Source: Stutzerimonas stutzeri (GTDB lineage Bacteria; Pseudomonadota; Gammaproteobacteria; Pseudomonadales; Pseudomonadaceae). Taken from it: 64,000 nucleotides of DNA. Both the position numbers and the translations under genes were made by a program. Below are positions 19,581 through 28,376 of the stretch, piece after piece. Each line of letters opens with the position of its first letter. Within the stretch, counting starts at the first letter, position 1. A model generated the notes under the pieces. It ran no database searches and was not told the DNA's origin. It was given only the letters and a program-made list of their open reading frames with translations. The DNA lies in contig NZ_POUL01000001.1 of the NCBI RefSeq assembly GCF_002890895.1, positions 62,001 to 126,000 on the forward strand, written 5' to 3'.

Positions 19581-20669
19581 ATGAAACCATTATTTGCTCT
19601 CGCTTTCTCTTCCGTGCTGGTGCTGCAGGGATGCGTCTTCTCCCCCGGTCAGCATCTGGATCCCGATCAGTTCAAGGACGGCGCAGAAACGGAAGACGGC
19701 ACTGTCCAGCTGATGCGCATCACCCCTGAAATGCTCAAGGGCGAACTCTCCTCCGACCAGGGCACGTCCAGCAAGCAAGAGCTGCTGAGCTTCAAGCCAG
19801 AGGCTTATCGCATCGGCGCCAATGACCTCCTCTATATAACCGTCTGGGACCATCCCGAGCTGACCGCTCCATCGGGACCACAACAACAGCTGGACGCCAA
19901 TGGTCGTCTGGTTCGCCCCGACGGCACCCTGTTCTACCCTTATATCGGAAACATCGAAGCAGCCGGCAAAACGATCGAGCAGCTTCGCTCCGATATTTCC
20001 AAAAGGCTGGCCAATTACATCGACAGCCCTCAGGTAGATGTCAGTCTGCTGCGTTTCGGTAGCCAGCGCATTGTGCTCTCCGGTGCATTCAATACTGCTG
20101 GCGAGGTCGAGGTGACGACCGCTCCGATGACCATCATGCAGGCTATTGGTCAAGCCGGTGTCGATACCGATACGGCGGACCTGTCCGGGCTGATGCTCAA
20201 GCGTGACGGCCGCGAATACATGCTTGATCTTGACGACCTGAACCGTCCGGACTCCTGGCTCCATAAGGTGTATCTGAAAGACGGCGACCAACTCCATCTG
20301 CCGTATAACGACCAGAAGAAGATCTACGTGCTGGGTGAAGTGGTAAACCCGCAAGCCATGACCTTCAAGGCCACCAGCCTCAACTTGATGGATGCTATCG
20401 GCACCGCGGGCGGTATTCGTCAAGACACTGCCGATGGCGAAGCGGTCTACGTTATTCGTGGCGCTGAAAACATCGCTACTGAAAAAGCCACCGTGTTTCA
20501 GCTGAATGCCGAGTCGCCTGCGGCATTTGCCCTGGCTCAACACTTCCCTCTGCAACCGCAGGATGTGGTGTTCGTCGGACCGGCAGGAATCACTCGCTGG
20601 AACCGTTTCATCAGCCAGCTGCTGCCTTCGGCTAGCGTCATTGGCACCGGGGCTGCGTTCAACCGGTAA
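19581..20669 (+). CDS. wza: Outer-membrane polysaccharide export lipoprotein (Wza)
   Basis: The 362-residue protein is a Wza-type outer-membrane translocon. The lipoprotein signal MKPLFALAFSSVLVLQGC places the lipid-modified cysteine at C18. The poly-export domain (about 70-170, with YRIGANDLLYITVWDHPEL) is followed by two SLBB domains (about 175-335) and a C-terminal helix (about 340-358) that would form the outer-membrane barrel of the octamer. The length is near that of E. coli Wza (379). It works with Wzc to carry polymer to the surface. It lies at the end of the cluster rather than next to wzb/wzc, is preceded by a long gene-free stretch and is followed by an intrinsic terminator. Confidence 0.94.
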   Translation: MKPLFALAFSSVLVLQGCVFSPGQHLDPDQFKDGAETEDGTVQLMRITPEMLKGELSSDQGTSSKQELLSFKPEAYRIGANDLLYITVWDHPELTAPSGPQQQLDANGRLVRPDGTLFYPYIGNIEAAGKTIEQLRSDISKRLANYIDSPQVDVSLLRFGSQRIVLSGAFNTAGEVEVTTAPMTIMQAIGQAGVDTDTADLSGLMLKRDGREYMLDLDDLNRPDSWLHKVYLKDGDQLHLPYNDQKKIYVLGEVVNPQAMTFKATSLNLMDAIGTAGGIRQDTADGEAVYVIRGAENIATEKATVFQLNAESPAAFALAQHFPLQPQDVVFVGPAGITRWNRFISQLLPSASVIGTGAAFNR

Positions 20670-20670
20670 C

Positions 20671-20740
20671 AACCGCAGTCATCAGGTCGAGATCGGCCTG
20701 ATCAAAACCGCAGTCAGCTTTAGAGCGACTGCGGTTTTTT
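20671..20740 (+). terminator. Rho-independent terminator after wza, with a repeated arm
   Basis: AAACCGCAGTC (20705-20715) pairs with GACTGCGGTTT (20727-20737) and runs into a T-tract ending at 20741: a classic intrinsic terminator closing the polysaccharide cluster. The 5' arm sequence AACCGCAGTC also occurs at 20671-20680, directly after the wza stop, and between the two copies lies another hairpin (ATCAGG/CCTGAT, 20681-20686 and 20697-20702). Confidence 0.85.
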
Positions 20741-20741
20741 T

Positions 20742-21063
20742 GTGCTGCCGAACTCCTCGGGGCGCCTATGTACGCTTAATCACTAGGCCATTCAAGCGGC
20801 TGTACATCCGACCCCAATCAGCGCGTGGAACCTTGCCGTTATGGCTGCCCCTAGTACGCAGCCGTGCGGCGCCGCACGGCGGTCTCACGCACCAGGACCC
20901 TGCTCTCCTGATAAACTTGCCGGCCATTTTCCGAGGCGATCGGTTAAGCAACCGCCCCAGTCGCCTTCAACGCGCCCAGACAGTTGCTATATCGCCACAG
21001 CCAATCGGCATAAAGGTGTCGAAGCAATCGTAGCGCGCCCTAAACGCTCCGCCGGAAAGCCGC
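20742..21063. other. Gene-free region before dusA with a 20-base palindrome
   Basis: About 320 bases between the terminator and dusA. The main feature is a perfect palindrome, GCCGTGCGGCGCCGCACGGC, at 20861-20880. The rest carries no credible gene; the dusA promoter is expected here but cannot be placed. Confidence 0.5.
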
Positions 21064-22068
21064 ATGAACGCCAGCTACAAACCTGTCACTACGTCTCCGC
21101 AGCTGTCGCGCCGGTTTTCCGTCGCGCCGATGATGGACTGGACCGACCGGCACTGTCGGTATTTTCTGCGTCTGCTTTCACAGCATGCCCTGCTCTATAC
21201 CGAGATGGTCACTACGGGCGCACTGATCAACGGCGATGCCAACCGTTTCCTGCGTCATGATGAGGCCGAGCATCCCTTGGCGTTGCAACTTGGCGGCAGT
21301 GTGCCAAGTGACCTCGCCGTCTGCGCAAAGATGGCCGAAGCGGCTGGTTACGATGAGGTGAATCTCAATGTGGGATGCCCCAGCGACCGCGTGCAGAACA
21401 ACCTGATCGGCGCATGCCTGATGGGCCATCCAGCACTGGTGGCCGATTGCGTGAAAGCGATGCGTGATGCTGTGGGGATCGAAGTAACCGTCAAGCATCG
21501 CATCGGCATCAATGGGCGCGACAGCTATGCCGAACTCTGTGATTTCGTGGGGCAGGTCCAAGCGGCAGGCTGCCGCAGTTTCACCGTCCATGCGCGCATC
21601 GCCATTCTGGAGGGGCTTTCACCAAAGGAGAACCGAGAGGTTCCACCCCTTCGCTACGATGTTGCGCAACAATTGAAGCGCGACTTTCCAGATCTTGAGA
21701 TTATCCTCAACGGCGGCATCAAAACGTTGGATCAATGCGAAGCCCACCTTGAGCAGTTCGATGGTGTGATGCTCGGGCGCGAGGCCTACCACAACCCTTA
21801 CTTGCTCGCGCAGGTTGATAGCAGACTGTTTGGCAGCGAAGAACCTGTCATTACCCGAGCCGAGGCATTGAGGCGCATGCGCCCTTATATTCAGAATCAT
21901 CTTGATAGCGGTGGCTCGATGCATCACGTTACCCGTCACGTGCTGGGGCTTGGCCAGGGTTTTCCAGGCGCTAGAAGGTTTCGCCAGCTGCTATCGGTCG
22001 ACATCCATAAAACCAGAGAACCACTGGCGTTGCTTGAGCAAGCGACCGGATTGCTCGAGGGGCACTGA
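21064..22068 (+). CDS. dusA: tRNA-dihydrouridine synthase A
   Basis: The 334-residue flavoenzyme reduces uridine 20/20a in the tRNA D-loop, using FMN and NADPH. The TIM barrel opens with FSVAPMMDWTDRHCR (19-32). The catalytic cysteine is C105 in NVGCPSDRV, and the VKHRIGI strand and HARIA segment provide FMN and tRNA contacts. The helical C-terminal domain ends the protein. GGAAAG precedes the ATG. It lies upstream of tal in the same direction; I recall the same order in P. aeruginosa. Nothing in the sequence suggests loss of function. Confidence 0.95.
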   Translation: MNASYKPVTTSPQLSRRFSVAPMMDWTDRHCRYFLRLLSQHALLYTEMVTTGALINGDANRFLRHDEAEHPLALQLGGSVPSDLAVCAKMAEAAGYDEVNLNVGCPSDRVQNNLIGACLMGHPALVADCVKAMRDAVGIEVTVKHRIGINGRDSYAELCDFVGQVQAAGCRSFTVHARIAILEGLSPKENREVPPLRYDVAQQLKRDFPDLEIILNGGIKTLDQCEAHLEQFDGVMLGREAYHNPYLLAQVDSRLFGSEEPVITRAEALRRMRPYIQNHLDSGGSMHHVTRHVLGLGQGFPGARRFRQLLSVDIHKTREPLALLEQATGLLEGH

Positions 22069-22190
22069 TACCAGGAGGGAACACGCGGCCGCATTTTCAA
22101 TCCAACAGCTGCAACACCCGGACCATCGGATACAGATGGCGCGATGGCCACGGAAATCGAGTCATGACTACCAAAGGATAGAGCGCCCTT

Positions 22191-23117
22191 ATGACGTCAA
22201 AGCTGGAACAACTCAAACAATTCACCACCGTGGTTGCCGACACCGGCGATCTCGACGCCATCGCCCGTCTTCAACCGGTTGATGCCACCACCAATCCTTC
22301 GCTTCTGCTCAAAGCTGCTGCACTGCCGCGTTATGCAGAGCACCTCAAGGACGCTATGTCCCGCTGTGGCGGTGATATTGGCCTCGGCTGCGACCTGTTC
22401 GCGGTCGCGGTTGGGCAGGAGGTGCTCAAATTGATCCCGGGGCGGATCTCTACGGAGGTCGATGCGAGGCTTTCATTCGATACACAAGCTATGATCCAGC
22501 GGGGCGAGCGCCTGATCGGCCTATACGAGCAGGCCGGCGTATCCCGTGACCGCGTATTGATCAAGCTGGCCTCTACCTGGGAGGGCATCCGTGCGGCTGA
22601 GCAGCTGGAAAAATCGGGCATCCAGACCAACCTGACACTGTTATTTTCATTTACCCAAGCAGTGGCATGTGCCGAGGCCGGGGTGTTCCTGATCTCGCCT
22701 TTCGTCGGCCGTATCTATGATTGGTACAAAAAATCGGAAGGCCGCGACTATGTGGGCGACGAAGATCCTGGCGTGCAGTCCGTCAGCCGGATTTACGACT
22801 ACTACAAGACGCACGGTTACAAGACCGTAGTAATGGGTGCGAGCTTCCGTAACGCGGGTCAGATCGAAGCGTTGGCAGGCTGCGATCGCCTGACGATCAG
22901 CCCTGAGTTGCTCAGCCAGCTGGCACAGGAAAAAGGCACGCTGGAGCGCAAACTCTCCCCCGGACGCGCCTCCGAGCCGCGCATCAGCATGGATGAAGGC
23001 AGCTTCCGCTGGGGATTGAACGAAGATCCGATGGCGACGGAGAAACTGGCCGAGGGAATTCGCCAGTTTGCGCGGGATCAGGAAAAGCTTGAAGCACTCC
23101 TGCCAACCAAGCTGTAG
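22191..23117 (+). CDS. tal: Transaldolase
   Basis: The 308-residue enzyme of the non-oxidative pentose phosphate branch moves a dihydroxyacetone unit from sedoheptulose-7-P to glyceraldehyde-3-P. The Schiff-base lysine is K125 in [12 protein letters not shown]17 in VADTGD and the DATTNPS segment (31-37) are the other family signatures. The length fits TalB. AAGGA lies about ten bases before the ATG. Its stop is one base from the end of the convergent STAS gene, so the two transcripts must overlap. Confidence 0.96.
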   Translation: MTSKLEQLKQFTTVVADTGDLDAIARLQPVDATTNPSLLLKAAALPRYAEHLKDAMSRCGGDIGLGCDLFAVAVGQEVLKLIPGRISTEVDARLSFDTQAMIQRGERLIGLYEQAGVSRDRVLIKLASTWEGIRAAEQLEKSGIQTNLTLLFSFTQAVACAEAGVFLISPFVGRIYDWYKKSEGRDYVGDEDPGVQSVSRIYDYYKTHGYKTVVMGASFRNAGQIEALAGCDRLTISPELLSQLAQEKGTLERKLSPGRASEPRISMDEGSFRWGLNEDPMATEKLAEGIRQFARDQEKLEALLPTKL

Positions 23118-23118
23118 C

Positions 23119-23601
23119 TCAAGACCGCTCCAACGCTGTCACCAGGTCGCGAAACGCCTCGCGGTTCGATTCGTTGAGGCTCATCAGAATACGGTGAGCC
23201 TCCAGCACCTTGCCCTTTACGATCTCCTCGGACTGATCCTGGCTTGGCAAATCGGCCAGTTGCTCAGGCGACGGCAGCGGCTGATCAACGATATTAAACA
23301 CCTGATCGAAACCCATAGATTGCAACAGACGTGTGATGTCTTCATGGGTGGTAACCAATGTCGGCAGCATGCCGACCTTCTGCCGCGAAAGAATCGAAAG
23401 TTTGGCGAGCAGACCGAGCGTGGTGCTGTCGATGCTACGGCTTTCAGTGAGATCGATAACGATCGATGAGAAATTGCGCGAAGAGAAGATCTTCTCGATC
23501 GTTGCATCCAGCGCCGAGCAAAGCGTCAGTCGGATCTCACCGACGAACTTGAGCACGAACGTGCCGTTCTGCTCAGCGAACTGGATCTTACCCGTGCTCA
23601 T
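23119..23601 (-). CDS. STAS-domain anti-sigma factor antagonist (partner of RssB)
   Basis: The 160-residue protein has an N-terminal STAS domain (about 5-105) of the SpoIIAA/RsbV type, with the likely phosphorylatable serine S59 in IDSTTLG, and a C-terminal extension of about 50 residues rich in acidic and polar residues. Such proteins switch partners according to their phosphorylation state. The RssB-type regulator with a PP2C phosphatase domain lies immediately upstream, with start and stop almost touching, so the phosphatase very likely acts on this protein. The order STAS-RssB next to tal matches what I recall of PA2797-PA2798. The kinase that would phosphorylate it is not in the window. 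Confidence 0.85.
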   Translation of the reverse strand: MSTGKIQFAEQNGTFVLKFVGEIRLTLCSALDATIEKIFSSRNFSSIVIDLTESRSIDSTTLGLLAKLSILSRQKVGMLPTLVTTHEDITRLLQSMGFDQVFNIVDQPLPSPEQLADLPSQDQSEEIVKGKVLEAHRILMSLNESNREAFRDLVTALERS

Positions 23602-24782
23602 GCAAGGTTCCTGCTCAATACCAACAACGCGATGTCATCGGGCATATCCTCCAGATCGGCTAGGCCCAACACCCGCTGTAGCCCCACCAGCGTACCGCCT
23701 GCTTCGCGAATCAATCCGGGTAGCCCGGCCTCTTTATCTTTGAGGGTCTCGCCGGGCAAAAGGTCCAAAATGCCATCGGAAAGTAGCGTAAGACTGAAAG
23801 ACTCAGGCAGTTCGATCTCGTAATTCTCGTAGGTGGCTTCGACGAACAAACCGACCGGCAAACCCTTTCCTTCGAGATATCTTGCAGCACCGTTGGCGTA
23901 TAACACCGGCATTGGAAGGTGGCCGCCGATGCTGTAATGCAGCACGTTGCGCTCCTGATCAATCACCCCGCCCAGCATTGTGACGTGCTTGCCGAGCTTG
24001 CAGTTGATCAAGCCGCGGTTGATGTGATCGAGCACCTCGGACGGCTTAAAAGCGCGTAAAGCTCTGCCCCGTCGAGACTCGTAGAGCAACCGCGTGGTCA
24101 TGAATTTGAGCAGCACGGTGACGAACGCTGAAGAGGCCCCGTGACCGGATACATCCGCCAGGTAGAAGCCGATGCGGTGCTCGTCCACTCGAAAGTAATC
24201 GACGAAATCACCCGAGAGGTAAAGAGAAGGAATTATCTGATGGGCGAACTGGAACTCGTCGAGGCTGCAGGGTGTGACCGGCAGCATATTCATCTGCACT
24301 TGTCGACCAGCATCCTGATCCTCCTGAAGAAGATGCAAGCTCGCCTGCAGATCGCGGTTGGCCGTCTCCAGCTGTTCCCGATAACGCCGGTTTTCCATGC
24401 GCAAGCGAGACCGATCAAGGGCACGACGGACCGAATGCTCAAGCATCGCCAGGTATTCAAGGGGCTTGATCAGGTAGTCGGCAGCGCCCAACCGCAGAGC
24501 TTCGACCGCATCACTCATCACACCGGCACCTGACACTACGATTACCGGCAGGTCAGCCTGACGCTCACTGATCAGTCGGATGAGCTCCAGGCCATCCATC
24601 TGCGGCATACGCAGGTCGCAAATCACTAGATCAGGGTGTTCCGCGTCGAACAGCTCCACCCCTCGCGGTCCGTTAGGCGCCTGCAACACCTTGAAACCAC
24701 TGTCATCCAGATAGGCAGCCAGGCTGGCTCGCACCACATCGTCGTCATCTATGATCAGCAGCGTCGCGCTTGGGTTATGCAT
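23598..24782 (-). CDS. rssB: RssB-type response regulator with PP2C phosphatase domain
   Basis: The 394-residue protein has an N-terminal receiver (1-120; D13/D14, phosphoacceptor D56 in VICDLRMP, K105-region YLIKP) and a helical signalling linker (about 125-165). The C-terminal PP2C/SpoIIE-type domain has GDFVDYF, LADVSGHG, SDGILDLL and DDIALLVL, so the metal-binding acidic residues appear present. In E. coli the related RssB hands RpoS to ClpXP with an inactive PP2C domain; the intact motifs here suggest an active phosphatase on the downstream STAS protein. The start at 24782 gives MHNPSATLLIIDDDD; the frame is open to 24848. It overlaps the STAS gene by 4 bases. Confidence 0.85.
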   Translation of the reverse strand: MHNPSATLLIIDDDDVVRASLAAYLDDSGFKVLQAPNGPRGVELFDAEHPDLVICDLRMPQMDGLELIRLISERQADLPVIVVSGAGVMSDAVEALRLGAADYLIKPLEYLAMLEHSVRRALDRSRLRMENRRYREQLETANRDLQASLHLLQEDQDAGRQVQMNMLPVTPCSLDEFQFAHQIIPSLYLSGDFVDYFRVDEHRIGFYLADVSGHGASSAFVTVLLKFMTTRLLYESRRGRALRAFKPSEVLDHINRGLINCKLGKHVTMLGGVIDQERNVLHYSIGGHLPMPVLYANGAARYLEGKGLPVGLFVEATYENYEIELPESFSLTLLSDGILDLLPGETLKDKEAGLPGLIREAGGTLVGLQRVLGLADLEDMPDDIALLVLSRNLA

Positions 24783-24986
24783 GTTCCTACCAGGCGGTAT
24801 CGCCAGGATGATTGGCGAAAGCATCGGCCCTGCGCGAGCGCCGGGCATGGGATCGTTTCAAGGCGCAGACGGTACTCCCATACGATCGGCGTTTCAAGCC
24901 AGGCGCGGTCGCTCCGCCTGTCCTTTACAGGCCGAATTGACGGGCGTTATAAGAACTGGCGAAACAAGAACTCAGAGGACGAAACA

Positions 24987-25286
24987 ATGACCCAGCGAGA
25001 TCGGGACTACAGCGAAAAACGCGACTTCATTCGCATGAATATCGAGACAGCCATAACCCTGACTCAGGGTGACGACTGCTACGAGGCAACCTGCCTGGAC
25101 CTTTCCAGCACAGGGATGCAGGTGGTCGCAGCGACGAGTTTGCAGATGGGTGACAAGGTCCAGGTGCACATTCCTTCCGAACACAGCGAACTGAAGGGAC
25201 TGGATGCCGAAACAGAAGTGGTGCGGGTCGGTAAGCACGAAGACGGACGACAGAGCCTTGGGCTAGCGATCCTTTCAATGAAATGA
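24987..25286 (+). CDS. PilZ-domain c-di-GMP-binding protein
   Basis: The 99-residue protein is a stand-alone PilZ domain. The two c-di-GMP contacts are both present: the RxxxR element (R12 to R16 in RDFIR) and the DxSxxG element (D38, S40, G43 in DLSSTG). It is therefore predicted to bind c-di-GMP. It is divergent from rssB, with about 200 bases between the two starts. The ATG at 24987 is chosen because it begins the conserved region; the longer open frame upstream to 24636 runs antisense through rssB and is not coding. The target process is unknown. Confidence 0.88.
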   Translation: MTQRDRDYSEKRDFIRMNIETAITLTQGDDCYEATCLDLSSTGMQVVAATSLQMGDKVQVHIPSEHSELKGLDAETEVVRVGKHEDGRQSLGLAILSMK

Positions 25287-25335
25287 CTGTTGTTTAGGTA
25301 AAAACCACTTAGGAACAGCAAGGAGTTAGAAACAG

Positions 25336-25369
25336 GCGGACCGCATTGGCGTTGGCCAATGCGGTCCGC
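25336..25369. terminator. Long perfect hairpin between convergent PilZ and mlaA genes
   Basis: Fifteen-base arms, GCGGACCGCATTGGC (25336-25350) and GCCAATGCGGTCCGC (25355-25369), enclose a four-base loop in the short gap between two convergent genes. There is no T-tract on either side. The position fits a bidirectional terminator or transcript-end stabiliser. Confidence 0.6.
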
Positions 25370-25378
25370 AGAGACCTA

Positions 25379-26080
25379 TCAGAAATCGTCTTCGACCTGA
25401 CCATCCTGCGTGCGGAATTCACGATTCTGCAGGTAGGCGTTGCGCACGAAGATGTACCTGTCGCCAGTAATCATTTTTTCCGCCGAGAGCAAACCGGCAC
25501 GCATGTCCACCACATTGACGGCGCGGGTCACGTTGCGTGTCGGCACATGCTCGATATACGGATACGGCTGCAGGAAAGAGTCCGGCACGCGTCCAGCCGC
25601 ATCGCGCACAGTGCTCGGCCCCAGCAGCGGCAACACGACATAAGGGCCACTGCCCAGGCCCCACGCGCCAAGCGTCTGCCCAAAGTCTTCATCGTTCTTC
25701 TGCAAGCCCATACGGGTTGCGACGTCGAAGAAACCCAGCACGCCGAAGGTGCTGTTGAACAGGATACGGCTGGTGTCGATGCCCGCGTCTCGAACCTTGC
25801 CCTGAAGCAAGTCATTGGTCAGCACCACAACATCGCCAAGATTGCTGAATACATTGCCGATGCCGTCTTCGACAAAATTTGGCGTGATCTTCTGATAACC
25901 CTGCGCAAGCGGCTTGAGCGTATAGGTATCGACTTTGTCGTTGAAGGTGAAGATCGCGCGATTCACGCCTTCCCAGGGGTCTTGCTCGGCGGCCTGGAGC
26001 GATGAAGCGCCAAACACGGCCAGCGCCGTCACCAGCGTTATTCTGAAGTAACCAACCCAATCCATGCCGATGACTTGCAT
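25379..26080 (-). CDS. mlaA: MlaA (VacJ) family phospholipid-transport protein
   Basis: The 233-residue protein is an MlaA/VacJ family member, which removes mislocalised phospholipid from the outer leaflet of the outer membrane and passes it to the Mla pathway. The family core begins DPWEGVNRAIFTFND (about 33-47), with VVLPLLGPSTVRD in the middle. The N-terminus is a signal peptide ending SLQA|AEQD and has no lipobox cysteine, unlike E. coli MlaA, so this version is probably not lipid-modified. AGGAG lies about 9 bases before the chosen ATG; a second ATG five codons in is possible. Other Mla genes are not in the window. Confidence 0.9.
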   Translation of the reverse strand: MQVIGMDWVGYFRITLVTALAVFGASSLQAAEQDPWEGVNRAIFTFNDKVDTYTLKPLAQGYQKITPNFVEDGIGNVFSNLGDVVVLTNDLLQGKVRDAGIDTSRILFNSTFGVLGFFDVATRMGLQKNDEDFGQTLGAWGLGSGPYVVLPLLGPSTVRDAAGRVPDSFLQPYPYIEHVPTRNVTRAVNVVDMRAGLLSAEKMITGDRYIFVRNAYLQNREFRTQDGQVEDDF

Positions 26081-26301
26081 CGCGGCCCTCTCCTATTTCG
26101 AATGGGGGCAATTGCCCAACAAAGCGCCGCAGTATAAAGGGATAACGGCCAGTTCCGGCAGCGGGCAGACACACGGAACCCCTACGGATTTTTGCGGACT
26201 CATTGAGACTCAAAAGCAAGGACAAGCCCAGCACGCTAGTTTACCCTGCTCACATCAAGCGCTGGCGACTTTGCCGTACGACAAACCAAGAGGGTAGCAA
26301 C

Positions 26302-26571
26302 ATGCCGGAACATGATCTGCAGTCGCAGCTAGCAGAGCTGCGTAGTCAACTGGCCCAGGACACACCGCTTACTGAAGAAGAGCGCGCGTCGCTGCAGGTG
26401 ATTGCCCATGACATCGAACTGCGACTCGCCAACGAGGACGGAGTCGACCATCAGAACGACTCGCTGGTCGACGGCGTCAATCTGGCCGTCGAGCGTTTCG
26501 AGGTCAGCCATCCGAACACCGCGATGACGCTGCGCAACATCATGCAGACCCTGGCGAACATGGGCATCTGA
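26302..26571 (+). CDS. DUF4404 family protein
   Basis: The 89-residue protein is acidic and helical (MPEHDLQSQLAELRSQL at the start; NTAMTLRNIMQTLANMGI at the end), matching the DUF4404 family found in pseudomonads. No signal peptide, membrane segment or catalytic motif is seen. The ATG at 26302 has GAGGG about 9 bases upstream; the open frame further upstream (to 26203) lacks this support. It is divergent from mlaA and convergent with queF. Function unknown. Confidence 0.75.
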   Translation: MPEHDLQSQLAELRSQLAQDTPLTEEERASLQVIAHDIELRLANEDGVDHQNDSLVDGVNLAVERFEVSHPNTAMTLRNIMQTLANMGI

Positions 26572-26628
26572 GCGAAACCTGCTCAATCCATTAGAGCGTG
26601 AACGCGTCACGCTCTCCTATCGCAGCGG

Positions 26629-27459
26629 TTATTGCCGAACCAGCCGGCTATTGCCCGGCGATACGGGCTGGGTACTGCGGTAGGGATTGATATCCAGCCC
26701 GCCGCGGCGTACATAGCGAGCATGCACGCTGAGTCGCTCTGACTTCAGCACGCGCTGCAAGTCGAGAAAGATCCGCTCGACGCACTGTTCATGAAAGTCC
26801 GCGTGCTGGCGAAAACTCACCAGATAGGCAAGCAGGCTGCCGTGATTCAGCGCAGCGCCCCGGTACTCGATTACCACTGTGCCCCAGTCCGGTTGGCCGG
26901 TGACAGGACAGTTGGATTTCAGCAGATGGCTATAGATACGCTCATCCACCTGGCGCTCAGGGTTGCTGCTCAGCAGCTCTGGCCGCGGCGAATCGTATTG
27001 CCGGATCTCGATATCCAGATCATCGATACAGTATCCGTCTAGCGGCGCGATCCCCTCCTCGGCAGCTTCATCCAACGTGCGCAAGCGAACGCTGACGGGC
27101 TTACCCGCTGCGGCTGATAAGTCCCGCGTCATCACCTCCACAAGCGCTGCCCGACTCTCGAAGACCGATTGGTTCAGCGAGTTGAGATAAAGCTTGAATG
27201 ACTTGGATTCGATGATATTTGGCGAGTCGGCGGGAATGCTGAACTCACCAATGGCCACCACCGGCTTGCCGGATGGCAACAGCCAGGACAGTTCATAGCA
27301 ATTCCAAATGTCGACGCCGCCATAGGGCAAGGACTCGGCCGTCAGCCCAAGCTCGGCCCATTTGGGCGCACGCGGGATGGGAAAGAGCTGCTCGGGGCTG
27401 TAGGTCGCGACATAGGCGCTGGATTTGCCCAGCGGCGACAGTTCGGCGGGGTGCTGCAT
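26629..27459 (-). CDS. queF: NADPH-dependent 7-cyano-7-deazaguanine reductase (QueF, type II)
   Basis: The 276-residue enzyme reduces the nitrile of preQ0 to the amine preQ1 in queuosine biosynthesis, in the cytoplasm. It has the two tandem tunnelling-fold halves of long, type II QueF. The QueF motif [11 protein letters not shown] is at about 84-94, and the thioimide-forming catalytic cysteine is C184 in [11 protein letters not shown], with D191. The start at 27459 ([17 protein letters not shown]) matches long QueF proteins; the frame is open to 27489. No preQ1 riboswitch was recognised upstream. Confidence 0.95.
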   Translation of the reverse strand: MQHPAELSPLGKSSAYVATYSPEQLFPIPRAPKWAELGLTAESLPYGGVDIWNCYELSWLLPSGKPVVAIGEFSIPADSPNIIESKSFKLYLNSLNQSVFESRAALVEVMTRDLSAAAGKPVSVRLRTLDEAAEEGIAPLDGYCIDDLDIEIRQYDSPRPELLSSNPERQVDERIYSHLLKSNCPVTGQPDWGTVVIEYRGAALNHGSLLAYLVSFRQHADFHEQCVERIFLDLQRVLKSERLSVHARYVRRGGLDINPYRSTQPVSPGNSRLVRQ

Positions 27460-27596
27460 AGCGGAAACCTGTACGAAAAATGACCGCAAGTGTAGCGGTT
27501 CCCGTGTGGTTTATCACCGCGCCTGCTCATCGGGCCATTGACTGGTCGTCAGATCAAGCGCAGCAACGTTGCTAATGGAAGTGCCTGGCGCGATGA

Positions 27597-28376
27597 CTAC
27601 TGGCGCATGCCTCGGCCACTCTTCAGCAAATGAATGCACAACAGGTACATGAGTACTGCCGCCACGGCCATAAAACTGATCGCAATGCCGATACGGATGT
27701 CCGAAACCCCCAGAATGCCGTAACGGAACGCATTAACCATGTGCAGAATGGGGTTCGCCAGCGACAGCGTCTGCCAGAACGGCGACAGCAGGTTGATCGA
27801 ATAGAACACGCCGCCCAGGTAGGTCAGCGGGGTCAGCACGAAGGTTGGAATGATTGAAATATCATCGAAGTTGCGGGCGTAAACCGCGTTGATGAAGCCG
27901 CCGAAGGCAAAGATCGTCGACGTCAATGTGATCACCAGAAGCGTCACGCCTAGATGATGTACCTGCAGATCGGTGAAGAACATCGACAACAGCGTCACGA
28001 TAAACGCTACCGCCAGCCCGCGGGTAATACCGCCCAGAGCGAAGCCAATCAGGATCACATGAGGCGATACTGGCGAAACCAGCAGCTCTTCGATCGATCG
28101 CTGGAACTTGCTGCTGAAGAAGCTGGAAACCACGTTGCTGTAGGAGTTAGTGATCACCGACATCATGATCAAGCCGGGCACGATGTACTGCATGTAAGTG
28201 AAGCCATCCATCTCACCGATCCGCGCGCCGATCAGGTTTCCGAAGATGACGAAGTACAGCACCATGGTGATCGCTGGTGGCAGCAGTGTCTGCGGCCAGA
28301 TGCGCGTATAGCGGCGAATTTCGCGGTGGACGATGGTCTGCAACGCGACCAGATTGGGCCGGAATTCTGCGTTCAT
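27597..28376 (-). CDS. ABC-2 type transporter permease
   Basis: The 259-residue inner-membrane protein has six predicted helices and the ABC-2 family layout (YIVPGLIMMSVITNSY near 67-82; GGVFYSINLLSPFW near 188-201). It resembles E. coli YadH. The preceding gene encodes its ATPase, and start and stop overlap by four bases (ATGA), so the two are translationally coupled and form one exporter. The substrate of YadG/YadH-type exporters is not established. Confidence 0.9.
   Translation of the reverse strand: MNAEFRPNLVALQTIVHREIRRYTRIWPQTLLPPAITMVLYFVIFGNLIGARIGEMDGFTYMQYIVPGLIMMSVITNSYSNVVSSFFSSKFQRSIEELLVSPVSPHVILIGFALGGITRGLAVAFIVTLLSMFFTDLQVHHLGVTLLVITLTSTIFAFGGFINAVYARNFDDISIIPTFVLTPLTYLGGVFYSINLLSPFWQTLSLANPILHMVNAFRYGILGVSDIRIGIAISFMAVAAVLMYLLCIHLLKSGRGMRQ

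Noticed and set aside
19590-20672. 360-codon minus-strand frame opposite wza
   Set aside because: Shadow of wza, which has a lipobox, conserved domains and a terminator.
24636-24986. Upstream extension of the PilZ frame
   Set aside because: It would run antisense through rssB; the domain starts at 24987 with a normal leader.
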